DNA from: Plumapathes pennacea
Lineage: Eukaryota; Cnidaria; Anthozoa; Antipatharia; Myriopathidae
Length of the DNA stretch: 64,000 bases
Reading direction: 5' to 3'
Assembly (NCBI GenBank): GCA_964036295.1
Contig: OZ038473.1
Coordinates: 12,414,501 to 12,478,500, forward strand
Position 1 is the stretch's first letter. The number at the start of each line of letters is the position of its first letter. This document shows, one piece after another, positions 33,800 through 45,073 of the stretch. The notes under the pieces are model-generated. The model had not been told where the DNA came from, ran no database searches, and saw nothing but the letters and a program-made list of their open reading frames with translations. Made by a program: the position numbers and the translations under genes.

Positions 33800-35510
33800 C
33801 TTGCTACCACCTATGGCAAAGGAAAAATGTTCGAAGACACACAAAGCCTGATCTTAATACACACAAAGGTGACTTTGGAAAACAGTGCATGAGTCACAAA
33901 AGCAAGTGTATGTGATTGAAACTCAGCTATTGTTTTAAAGTGTATAATCTAGGTGTGGTTGTTCAAAGCTCAATCACTGAGGCTAATTTTGTTTAAGAAT
34001 AAACTTGTTGTCATTTTTATTGTTATGTTCACAGCACGACTCTCGATTTTTTTTTAGCTAAAAATAGATTTTTTTTTTACTAGGCGTTTTCCAGTGTTGT
34101 CTTAAATCAAATCATTGCAGTGTGTTGGCGAGAAAAATCTGTGAAACTCCTGGATTAGCGGCAAAAAAGGTTGGATAGGGCGTTGTGACGATCACCATAT
34201 TTTTGAGTCATTGTCCTTTGCACAGAACTGTAAAACCGACAGCAAAACCAGGCTGTGCAGTTGTTTGTTTGTTTGTTCTTAATCTTTTTTTTGTTCATAT
34301 AACTGAGTTCAGTACAATTTCTACAACATATGTTGTGCACAAGAAGAATGAGGTTTACACACAAAGTGAATTGCTACTTCGAGTTGTCTAAAGTGATCTA
34401 AATTGTCTGGTATCTAGTAAAGGTGACTTTCTCACCTGTGGCATGCAGAATTGGATGTTATTTGGCGTTGATTGCCTGGACTTTTTCTGCAGTTCATACT
34501 TTAGCCAACTGAAGAAATAGAAAGGCAAGGGCCAAATTAATGACACCAAACAAACTTTTTAAATTACATGTGTTACATAAAGGAGCTTCAATCAATCAAT
34601 CAATCAATCAATCAAATAATGACATACTTCCCAAGATTCTGAAAGACCTCGTGTCTTTCTTCTTTCAGGGGGTCTAGTAATAAGATTGTGCAGGGCCTGT
34701 AGATTTAAACATAACATGACATGAAAACCTGCATGCACAAATAAGAAATACAAATACTCGCATTTTTCCTGTCACCCTGGCATAAATTAGCCTATTATCA
34801 CTTTTTAGCTCCTGTTTACATTGAAGGAGGGTGACCCTCCTTGGAGGAACACCCTCCTAGAAGGGTCAGAAGATAGCCCCCCTTTACATGCCAAGCGCTA
34901 TTCCTATCTCGCCAGGAGTCTGAAATGCATCGCGCGGTCGCGAGATTTAAGATGGCAACCCCCTGAGAGGGCAACCTTACCTCGAGTGTTTACATGGTCA
35001 AAGGTTGTCCCTGCTGGGTGGGTTACCCCAAGCAAGTAGATAGGGTAACACCTGTCATGTAAATGGAACCAGGAATTTCAATAGGATAGGGTGTCTCCTC
35101 TTAGGAGGGTTACTTTCTTTCTTTCATGTAAACAGGTCTAAGACCTTTGTAACTTTGTTTTTGCATTGAAAAATCATCCATTGCGTGACGCCGTACGTGA
35201 TTTATTGCGGTAAATGCATCGTCACGCCAAATTAATTCATGCAGTCTGTTAGGCACATTCTTCTGCATTTACCTGTTGTTTTCTTGGCCAGGGTTTATGA
35301 TAAGGCAGACAATCCAATGGGAACTGGAGATTTTGAATATTAAGATACTGATGAGAACGACAAGAAGCACCGAAAAAAGGAAAATAAAATAAAAAGACGA
35401 CGAGCGGAAAAAGGAGAAATTGAACACGTGAAAGAAGAGGAAGAGGGAAAGAAAAAAAAAGAAAGAAAGAAATGACAGAGGAAAGACCAAGTTTCAACCT
35501 GCATACTTGG
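33800..35510. other. Unassigned stretch
   Basis: No credible gene. A plus-strand exon-like piece just before it (about 33472-33540, acceptor tttttttcag) reads GETIPAAFPSLAKDPKPEK. This stretch holds microsatellites (atca)n near 34590. A foldback-like block of short accctcct/aggagggt repeats lies at about 34810-35120. Confidence 0.4.
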
Positions 35511-35512
35511 AA

Positions 35513-35960
35513 CTGGTTGCAAGGGTTGTAAATCCATTGAGCATCTTGTCAACCACTCCAAGAATATCACGGGTTGGAGATACTTTCAGTCCATCATCAA
35601 AGTACACTGTCTTTGTTGTGGTGTGGAAACAGAGCATTCCCCAGTGTTACAATGAATGTTGCATCCTCGACTGAGCAATGAGAAAAATACCCAGCCACTT
35701 TACAATACAGTGCATCAAGTGGGCAATCCGGATCAGCAGCTTTTTCGATTCACGAAGAGATGTACAGATCAGACAAAAAGTTGGTACATGTACCTTAAAA
35801 TTTGAGATTTGTGTCATGTGTGGATACGTAGCATTGCAGGGGTCACACATCCAACAGATGTTTTCGTGTGTGGCCCATTTTTGTTGATACGGCCTGGCTC
35901 ATCCCCTGTGCACGTTCTTTGCTGGCAGAAGCCGCACCTTTTGCACTCCAATTTTTCTTG
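35513..35960 (-). pseudogene. Fragments: C48-like piece and degenerate PHD-like exon
   Basis: About 35513-35640 on minus reads TKTVYFDDGLKVSPTRDI, LGVVDKMLNGFTTLA and meets a gttgaa site. It resembles inter-motif segments of transposon-type Ulp1 proteases but is too short to be sure. About 35640-35960 is a frame-broken relative of the PHD-like exon (CDPCNATYPHMTQISNFK). It shares 43 identical bases with the plus-strand zinc-finger model (35705-35747 versus 20846-20888). Confidence 0.35.
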
Positions 35961-36263
35961 TCTTTGGGATTTAAGCCCTCAAACAAGTGTTTGTTACAAG
36001 TCTCTATGTGAGGCAAAGATATGTTAAACAGACATGAGAATCCGTTAACGCTTCGCTGTCGAGTATGAGGATTGATTCTGCTAGCAAAACAATCACGAAT
36101 GTTTGCAAATCAATGTTATGTTTTATTTCCATTGGATCGATATACACACTGGAAATGATTTTACAAGAAAGACAAGATCCGAGTTCCGAAAACTGAAACT
36201 GTTGCTGTTTTAACAACACTTTTAAACTAAATTGAAAGTGAAAGTGTTCAGTGTTCCGCATTT

Positions 36264-36803
36264 CTAGCATGATGGTCGGCATGCACTGCACAGCCACTCG
36301 CCCTCAGGGTTTGGCTCCTGAATGTTCTCACAGGTCATGTGAAGCCATTGTTGGCAGAGGTCGCACTGAATCATGTCGTCCCAGCACTCTGGCATGGAGC
36401 AGTGGCAAAACAGGGGAATGTCCTGCACAGCAATGTCTTTGGCAGGTCTGCACGCGGGTCTCTGAGGGAATGGCTCGAATCTTCCTCTGTCAAGGCACGA
36501 TACCAAATGTTCCCTCATCTGTTGCTGGTTGTACTGGACAAATGAAGGGTTGTTACCAGCTGCTAGATCGACTGCAAAAGCAATGGAGAACAACCCGCAG
36601 TCCACTCCACCACACTGTTTCTGAGTCGGAGGCAGTTCCACTGAAAGGTTGTTGTAAACGGCTAAACATCCATAGCACTCAGCCAACTGTATCATCATTG
36701 AAGATGTAAGTTTCTTTGATCCAGAGCTGTCGAATACTCGCAAGGACCCACCGATAGATGTAGAGCAGACCCAGTGGTGTTTCCCGGGGTAGTGCACCTG
36801 CAT
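36264..36803 (-). CDS. Ulp1-type (C48) cysteine protease fused to a PHD finger
   Basis: A 179-codon frame ending in TAG at 36264. It probably begins as an internal exon after acceptor catgcag (first base 36797) rather than at the ATG at 36803. Catalytic features in order: HHW (residues 9-11), VFDSS (Asp 25), Gln 63 and DCG (Cys 69), so the His-Asp-Gln-Cys set is intact. A PHD finger follows at about 131-176 (CHCSMPECWDDMIQCDLC, QQWLHMTCENIQ, EWLCSAC). The PHD binds histone tails in other proteins, and Ulp1 domains cleave SUMO or ubiquitin-like proteins. The surrounding tract is repeat-rich with no clear upstream exons. It may be the 3' end of a mobile-element gene or an amplified family. Confidence 0.6.
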   Translation of the reverse strand: MQVHYPGKHHWVCSTSIGGSLRVFDSSGSKKLTSSMMIQLAECYGCLAVYNNLSVELPPTQKQCGGVDCGLFSIAFAVDLAAGNNPSFVQYNQQQMREHLVSCLDRGRFEPFPQRPACRPAKDIAVQDIPLFCHCSMPECWDDMIQCDLCQQWLHMTCENIQEPNPEGEWLCSACRPSC

Positions 36804-37250
36804 GGATTAACCTGCTTAAATAAATCATTGTTGTAACAGTCAGGCATCTTTTACGCGACACTTTTTATTTAATTTGTTGGTTGTGATTGTCCAGGAAGAC
36901 AAGTTGTTGGTGACTGACGTTTTGATTACCTGAGCGCAATTCATCTTCAGAGTCAAGTGTCGAGTGAAAAAGTTCAAACCTGTGAGAGATTTTGAAAGCG
37001 ATGTGTGTGGCCGACCGTGGCCGACCAGCCACAACTCCGACCGACGGTTAAAGGGAAAGGCATACGGCTATGCCTATTGTTAAAAAACAATCTTTGTTTC
37101 AAGTCTCCAATGTGCTTTGCATCCAACTACATGATAAATTTCAAGACACGGCTTCTAAGACCTTTGAACGCTTTGTTGTCGAGTACGAGTTAGGGGGGAT
37201 AAAATCCGCGAGAGGGGGATAGAATCCACTAGCGGATTCTATCCGGGCAC

Positions 37251-38885
37251 AGGGGCCACATGTCCACTGCATGTTGGTTTTACTGTTTTGACGGTAAATG
37301 GTTTGTGTTAGCCCTGTCCCACAAGTGTGGTGCTGCCAGAAGCCGCACCTTCTACACTTTAGTTGTTCTTGGCGGGGCCTTATTAGCTCTCCACATCTGA
37401 TGCACTCCATGGCTGGCGTCGAAGCACTAAATGAGTTTGATGCTATATATCCAGATCAAATCATTAAAAACACAAAAACAATAGGGATGGGCCATTTTGC
37501 AAAGCATTTGTTTCTTGCTCTTTTCATTTCCTTCTTTCTTTTCTTACTCGCTTACTTTCTTTCTTTTCTTACTAACTTTCTTTTGAATAGATCATTTAAA
37601 TTTTTGCAATAATGTGAAATGACCAATTTATTTTCTGATTTTCAAAGAGGAATAGTGGACCTGCTTGAGCCTCTGTTTCTACACTTCAGCGATCATGGTC
37701 GATTCACATTTTACAAGACCAAAAAGTGGATTCTTAACACGGTGACAAAATCAAGGATATCACTTGTGATCTAAAACTGGGAAATCACCTATATATATCT
37801 GTTTGTGCCAGGTTGAGGTTCGTGTTGTTATGGAACTTGGGACTCTGGAGATTAATAGATCAGACAAAAAGTTAATACATGCACCTTAAACTTTGACATT
37901 TGTGTCATGTGTGGATACATACCGGCACAGGGGCCACATGTCCACTGCATGTTGGTTTTACTGTTTTGACGGTAATAGGTTTGTGTTACTCCTGTCTGGC
38001 AAGTGTGGTGCTGCTAGAAGCCACACCTCTACACTTTAGTTGTTCTTGGCGGGGCCTTATTAGCTCTCCACATCTGATGCACTCCATGGCTGGCGTCGAA
38101 GCACTTAATGAGTTTGATGCTATATACCGAGATCGAATCATTAAAAACACAAAAACAATAGGGATGGGCCATTTTGCAAAACATTTGTTTCTTGCTCTTT
38201 TCGTTTCCTTCTTTCTTTTCTTACTCGCTTACTTTCTTTCTTTTCTTACTAACTTTCTTTTGAATAGATCATTTAAATTTTTGCAATAATGTGAAATGAC
38301 CAATTTATTTTCTGATTTTCAAAGAGGAATAGTGGACCTGCTTGAGCCTCTGTTTCTACACTTCAGCAATCATGGTCGATTCACATTTTACAAGACCAAA
38401 AAGTGGATTCTTAACACGGTGACAAAATCAAGGATATCACTTGTGATCTAAAACTGGGAAATCACCTATATATATCTGTTTGTGCCAGGTTGAGGTTCGT
38501 GTTGCTATGGAACTTGGGACTCTGGAGATTAATAGATCAGACAAAAAGTTAATACATGCACCTTAAACTTTGACATTTGTGTCATGTGTTGATACATACC
38601 GGTACAGGGGCCACATGTCCATGTCATGGTATTTTTACCATTTTGACGGTAATAGGTCTGCGTGACCCCTGTCTGGCAAGTGTGGTGCTGCTAGAAGCCA
38701 CACCTCTACACTTTAGTTGTTCTTGGCGGGGCCTTATTAGCTCTCCACATCTGATGCACTCCATGGCTGGCGTCGAAGCACTTAATGAGTTTGATGCTAT
38801 ATACCGAGATCGAATCATTAAAAACACAAAAACAATAGGGATGGGCCATTTTGCAAAGCAAAATGAGCAATGTGGGGTTATGTGA
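37251..38885 (-). repeat. Three 677-bp tandem units, each with a PHD-like zinc-finger exon (minus)
   Basis: Units start at 37251, 37929 and 38606 (gcacaggggccacatgtcc or its variant); the third is partial. Unit 1 has an open exon from ATG 37410 (MECIRCGELIRPRQEQLKCR, then CGFWQHHTCGTGLTQ, YRQNSKTNMQWTCGPC), but its original donor is lost. Units 2 and 3 keep the donor (gtatgt) but lost a base in the CRRCGF region, which breaks the frame. So each unit is defective in a different way. The shared spacer contains a ttttcttactcgcttacttt run. Confidence 0.7.
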
Positions 38886-39665
38886 GCAATGTGGGGTTAA
38901 CCATGTCATGTTTTACATGTTCGTCTATTGCATCACCCAGAAAGACAGTTCAGCAATCTTCTTGATAGGAGTGTTGTTTGTAAAGACAGGAATATCAAGT
39001 GTTTTCCTTTTCTGTCTTGGTTTAAAAAATCATATAATTAGATTTCTTAATATTTAGTGATAGTTTATTGCATTTAAACACAGTCAGTGATTTTGTTCAT
39101 TTCACAGTTGACAGTTTGAGAGAGGATGTTCCAGTTTATTGTGTGAGAAAAAAACAGGTCAGTTTTTATCATTGAATTTAATAAATTTCTGGTTTGCCAT
39201 GGTCTGGACTCTTACCACCATTTACATCATCACATGGTCAAAATGTTGTGGACTTGTGAGGCGCTTCACCGAGTGAGTCCACAAGTAATTTTGACCATGA
39301 GATAATGTAAATCATGGTAAATAAGAGTCCACACCACGGCAAACCAGTGGAAATTTGTTTTTTACCACAACATTTAGAAATGTACAAGAAAGTTTCATTG
39401 TATTTCGTTGCAAAGCATGACACACTGCAGGTGTCAGCTGACACATATCGTTGTCTGGACTCCCTTATTTACCACGATTAATCAACCAATCAGAGAGCGA
39501 GAAACTGGTGTGTTGTGGTAAAAACCCATTTTGTTCACAACACCACTTGATCTTAATTGATTTGTGTAAAACAGGGAATAGGTATTACAAAGTTGTTTAT
39601 TGTTGTTGTTTTCTTCCAATTACAGATCAAATAGCAGAGCTTGAAGAAAACATAAATTAAGGCCT
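38886..39665. mobile_element. Unassigned stretch with a foldback element at about 39190-39347
   Basis: Inverted arms (tttgccatggtctggactct, tacatcatcacatggtcaaa against gaccatgagataatgtaaat and gagtccacaccacggcaaac) pair over about 60-70 bp around a GC-rich centre (ggacttgtgaggcgcttcac). Exon-like pieces at about 39107-39157 (SLREDVPVYCVRKKQ) and 39626-39660 (DQIAELEENIN, stop) are too short to assign. Confidence 0.5.
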
Positions 39666-39668
39666 TCA

Positions 39669-40375
39669 ATCTGGTCATGCAATTCCCAAACAACAGTGGC
39701 ACTTCTACGACAGTACCAAGCACTGCAGCTGCAGTCATGCCAGCAGGTGGATTGCCAAAGAAGAGGAACAGTCTCATAGAAAGGTGTGTATTGAGAACAT
39801 GAAGGAAACATGTGGGTAAGGGTAGCTTGTGTTTGAGAATTTTCCACCTAGCTGTTATAGTACGAAAACAGAAATTCTAGTCAGTAGAGCATTTATAAGA
39901 ATTAGGAAACTACCTAGTTTTTTTTTTTTTTTTTTTTTTGTGATCCATACAATTTCTTATTCACAGTGGTTATTTTGTATTGTATTTCTGACATGTTGAA
40001 AGTTATTCATTCGTTCATTCATTGTTGGTCCATTCATTTCTCTGCAGCAGCAGACCAAACTATCAGGACCTGTGAATGATGGTCAGAGTGCAACTTCTGG
40101 AGGACAACTGGCTGTGCTTTTGGAGATGAGTGTCACTACACCCACATTCCCGATCACAAAGGAGTTGATTTAAGGAATGTCGAGGCCAAGTATGATGGAA
40201 GATTGCGTCTAAACTAGAATCTACCTCTGGAATGGTTTCCTTCGATTATTGACTTTTCATTGGCAACTGAGATGAATCTTGAACTGCTAAACAAAATAGA
40301 ATGGACACATTGAAAAAATGAGATTATTAAATATTATAAAAGCACAAGTTTGGGTTGTGTCTGTGTTGTGTTGAT
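39669..40375 (+). pseudogene. Broken duplicate of the 3' end of the J/TPR/RRM/CCCH gene
   Basis: It matches about 18108-18995: most of exon 18 (NSGTSTTVPSTAAAVMPAGG and the KKRNSLIER end, with donor gtgtgt), intron sequence, exon 19 and the 3' flank. Retained intron sequence shows a DNA-level duplication, not a retrocopy. Exon 19 has a two-base insertion (gatggtcagagtgc) at the first zinc-finger cysteine, which shifts the frame. The RRM exons upstream are absent. The 9-bp-TSD MITE in the original intron is missing here. Confidence 0.85.
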
Positions 40376-41720
40376 TCTACAGCTACCCCACCCCTGGATG
40401 CCCTGCCCAAAATGGGTCCCTTTTTAGGCCTTGAGTACAAGTATACAAATGGGTTAAATAGGGACAACAAAAAGGTTGGACTACTGCTATTACACAGCCA
40501 TACACACAGAAAGACATTACAATCAACATTTATACATTTTATTTCAGTACACAACATGTAAGTTCACTATTGACTTTTTTTTCATAAATTAATTTTAAAT
40601 TGCTTTACTCGAATTACACGAAGTATTTCAACACCCCTATACTGCTGTGTAAATTTGTATATGAAGAAAGACTTATTTTACGTCTTCCAATTTCCTCTTC
40701 AACCGCATTTACCAGTACGATACTGTACTTCCCTTATCCAGCAAAATGGCTACTTCGTAATAACTTAATTGCATAACTGATAATACTAAATATTTAATCA
40801 CTGCTTGTGCATTGTTCACAAATTGTTTCATATCCTACTGCACATTGTCAGGGCCTGACCATTATATCTGATAGTACACTACATTTAACTTCTGACAAAT
40901 GTACCGTCGGGTTGTACCATCATGTTATGACCACACCTAAGTTGTGTAACAACAGATTGTTGATGAGGAACTTTACAACAAAAAATGAATGTATCAACAG
41001 AAAAAAATGAAATGCCATAGAATGAGTATTTTTACAATGACCTTTTATCCTTGTCTTGTAATGTTCACATTTTCAAACATACAATATTAAAGGGGCCCTC
41101 TCAGACTTGTCAATGTTTCTGTTTTACATCTGGAAAGTCCAAGGCTGAATTTGGTTCCCAAAATAAAGATATGTTTCAGGGGCCCCAAAAATGGCAAAAC
41201 CAAGGATTTTGGCAATCATTTGCATATGAAGTGCAAGACCCCCCCCCCCCCCCCCCCAAAAAAATACTTTTGCATTTTGCAAAGCAACCTTAACTTCACC
41301 CTTTTACTCCTATGCTATAAAAAAAGCATCTTTTAAGAAAAAAAATGCATGAGTGATGTAGCAAGAATTTATATTTTTACCAGTTATCACCTGAGCAAGC
41401 CATAAGTTGATCACTCTTGAGAGCAAAGGAGCTAAAAGTATTTGCAGAGAAGGTTGATCTTGGGGGTTATGGTTGGAGAACATTGTATCATAAAATAGTG
41501 AGATTTCATTTGTTTCAGTTTTCCTGGTTTCTTTAGCTTTTACTGTATATTTTTTTCAAAATTATAACTAAAAATTAATATCTATTTTAGACATACTCTT
41601 GACAGCGCATTAAAGTACTGAGACCACCAGTAGCACATGCACATGCATGATTCACATACACTAGCTACAGACTTTTATTAATATTATTTTGTATTAAGTC
41701 CTTTCTCACTGAATATTGTG
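40376..41720. other. Intergenic, with poly-C tract and decayed MITE
   Basis: No credible gene. There is a poly-C run at about 41240-41258. A degenerate, internally deleted piggyBac-like MITE lies at about 41296-41436 (ttcacccttttactcc ... gttgatcactcttgagagca). The interval probably holds the 3' UTR of SLC39A13 at its right end. Confidence 0.5.
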
Positions 41721-44700
41721 TTAGTGTAGAAGGGAAACAAGTCCCATACTGCTAATTCCTGCAAGGATCATCACCACTTGCTTGAAAGATTCCCTGTTAC
41801 AAAAAAAAAAAAAAAGAACAATATGTTTTTTTGTAGGAATCAACACTATTGTCATCACTATTGTTTCGCTTTCCAAAAAAAGTTCCTCATTTTGGTTTTG
41901 ATATCTTCACTTGGGGCAAAGAACTATAGAGAGGTTACCATGTGTAAATAATAATTATCTTGTTGCAATCAGAGGCAAATCATTTACGTTGATGCAGAAG
42001 CTAGACCAAAACATCTCAAAGGAAATCCATTCCATTATATTCTGTAGACATACCTTGATCTTTTTTCTTGTAGTAGTTCTGGTACTATGGTAACCAAGGC
42101 AATGTAAATAAACCCCCCAGATGTAAAAGGCAGAATCATGGCTGTTGAGTCAGCTGAGAAAAACAAAATGAAGAGAGAAAACACCATTTTTGGCATCATT
42201 GAACCCTATTGAGCCAGCTGTTATGGATCTTATCTTGTACAAAATACACCAGGCTATGTACAACAGGTTAAAAGAGACCCTCTCGCTGTAGATGCTTTGC
42301 ATGCCCAGCGACTGATGGTGGCCATTTTCATTTCATTCTCATGTTTTTCTGTGTTTTATCGTGAAGGAAGTTAGCACAAACTCAGAAAGTGTATTGAATT
42401 CGGCAAGGAGCAACATTCACATCAATCAGTCATAACGTGGGCATCTCAGGAAAGTAAAGCTCTGGATGTAAATATAAACATGGGTGCGCAAAGCATCTAT
42501 GATGGGAGGGTCTCTTTAACCTATTTGAAACATCTCAAACTCAACATAAGAGAAACCAGGGGAAGGGGACACACCTTGAGCACAGGCTCCCCAAGCAGAA
42601 TTAGGGTGATTTTTTGACTTCGTAAGTTCAACGGTCGTTTCGCTTGTGTACTGCCTTGTCATTATATATACAGACTGAATCAGCACCAGATGAAAATCGC
42701 TCAAAACGGCTTGAAACTGCCCAGAAATGATACACAAGGAATAAAAGCACACAAGGAACAACATAGGTGAAGTATTTCTTCAATTTGAAAACTTTTTTTT
42801 TTTTCAACTCATACAGTAAGATTGGGGAGCCTGTGCCTTGAGCAGTGGGTTGGGGTACATGGACTTTGCATGCATGTCCAAGCATAAACAGAAAAATATC
42901 TAATGTTGCAAACATGTGTAGGAAGCAATCACATTTCCGTTGGCAAAAGTAAATTTGTAATACGCCACAAGATAACACCAACACCAATAACAAAATAACA
43001 AAAACAAAAAGAATTTGTCTCTCACCTGCATGGTCTGCTATAAGACCAGTAATTGCACCCACAAGCCCTGCTGAAGCTGTAAGAACCTGAATAACAACAT
43101 AGCACCACTTGTTGAACACATCATTTCAGGGCATCACTATTTGACTTGCCTCTCAAGTTACATTATGAACAAGAGTGAGATACCTACCTGCCCAGCTGCT
43201 GCATCCCATCTTCTAAACCCAGACTTCAACAGAATTGCAAAGTCCCCAATCTGGATGGACAGAGAGAGAAATAAGCAACTTGTAACAAAAATAGAGTTCA
43301 AAACAAAACTAAAATTAGAAAAAAAGAAACGATGACAATATTCCAGTCAGAAGCCACATTAATATTTGTGTCTTATCTTACAGTGCAAAAACATGTCATT
43401 ACCACTTGCTTGCTTGTGTGAAAAGATCACAATTATGTTTCACTTTTCTTCCTAATTGGCTGAAAATACTGCCATACTTTTAACTTGTACTAAATTATTA
43501 GCTGAGTGGAGAATGCTTACTTCGTGTGGTATTTCATGCAGAAGAATTGCACAAGTCGTACACAACCCAACCTACAAAATACAGAAAAGATAACTTGGCT
43601 ATACTTCAGTATGATGCTTCAATTGAAACAAAAAAAAAATATTGGTCAATCAAAAAATATATATATATACACGACAATCAATAGAAATACCAAGGATTTT
43701 ATAATAGCCTAGTGCTGACTTGTCATCAAGAATTCTAATTTTATTCTTTACAAAAAAGGACAGTGGACACAAATGATTTTTTTTGAATGGGCTTTTCTTA
43801 TTATGATCTACGTACCTTTCTGCTGACAGAAAAGCTTCCTGCAACTGCAAGGCCATGAGTAAAATTATCTACGCAATTGGCAAGAAGATTGAGATAGCCA
43901 ACCACCTGGACAAAACCAAAACATGTATCAGCATATCCTGACCCTTTTTACTTCTAAGATCATAATACAAATTCTCTCACTTATCTAAGAAGAAATGTTT
44001 GAGTGAATCGATGAGAATTCATAGTTTGATCAACTCTCATCCTGGAAAGAAGTCAACAACTAATTTCTTTCTACTGTATATACTATACCTAGCATAGTGA
44101 AAGGGAAAATTAAAGATGATCATTTAAAATATTGAAGTTAAAGTTAACAATAATCCCAGAAGATGTACAAACCTTGACATTGTCATCAGCCTTTTTCTGG
44201 TCTTTTGATACATCTGAAGAAATAATTGAGAACAAACAAAACACATTCAGTATTATAATTATGTTGCAGCTAAAGGTTCAAGCTGATCTTACATTTTCTT
44301 CTGCACAGACTGTGAGAATCAAGGTGTTGATTTTCGAGGACAAAATAAAGTTAAATTGCTGACTTGTATCATTTCTAGCTGAAGATGCCATCAACTCCTT
44401 ACCTAATTTGTTACATTCTTCAGACTTGTCTTCTTTAGGCTCTGTTTTCGTGTGTCTTTGTCGACACTGCATTTCTGATTCTGAGTTGATGTATCCATTC
44501 TTCAGTGATCCATTTTCATGGGACTTTTGCTCAACTTCGGTCGTGCTTTGTCCATCAGTCAATTTGCCATTATTAGTATTTACATTCTGAAATTTAAGGA
44601 TTAACATTAACTACTGTGTGCGACCACTAACAGGGAGGGATTGAATTTTGATCAAGAAAATAATTCCCTCTTTATCCACCCTCCTCTTCTAGGGGTGGGG

Positions 44701-44990
44701 AATGGTACATAGAAAATTGTGGGTCTAAGAAAGTTTTGGTTCAATCTCAGCATTATCTCTTAAGTCCCTCTTATACCTTTTCCTGTTGGCTCTTCTCAGA
44801 TGAGATCTCGCCCTCTTCACTTGATTCCCCAAAAGATTTTTCTAAAATGAGGAAGCCAATAATTCCAGCAATGATCCATAAACCAATCTGGAAATGGCTT
44901 GAGTGAGGATTAGCTGAAGAAAAATAGGGCAAAACGAGATTCAGGAAAATAATGTATAACACAGTTATTATAACAATATTATAATAATAA

Positions 44991-45073
<83 letters not shown>

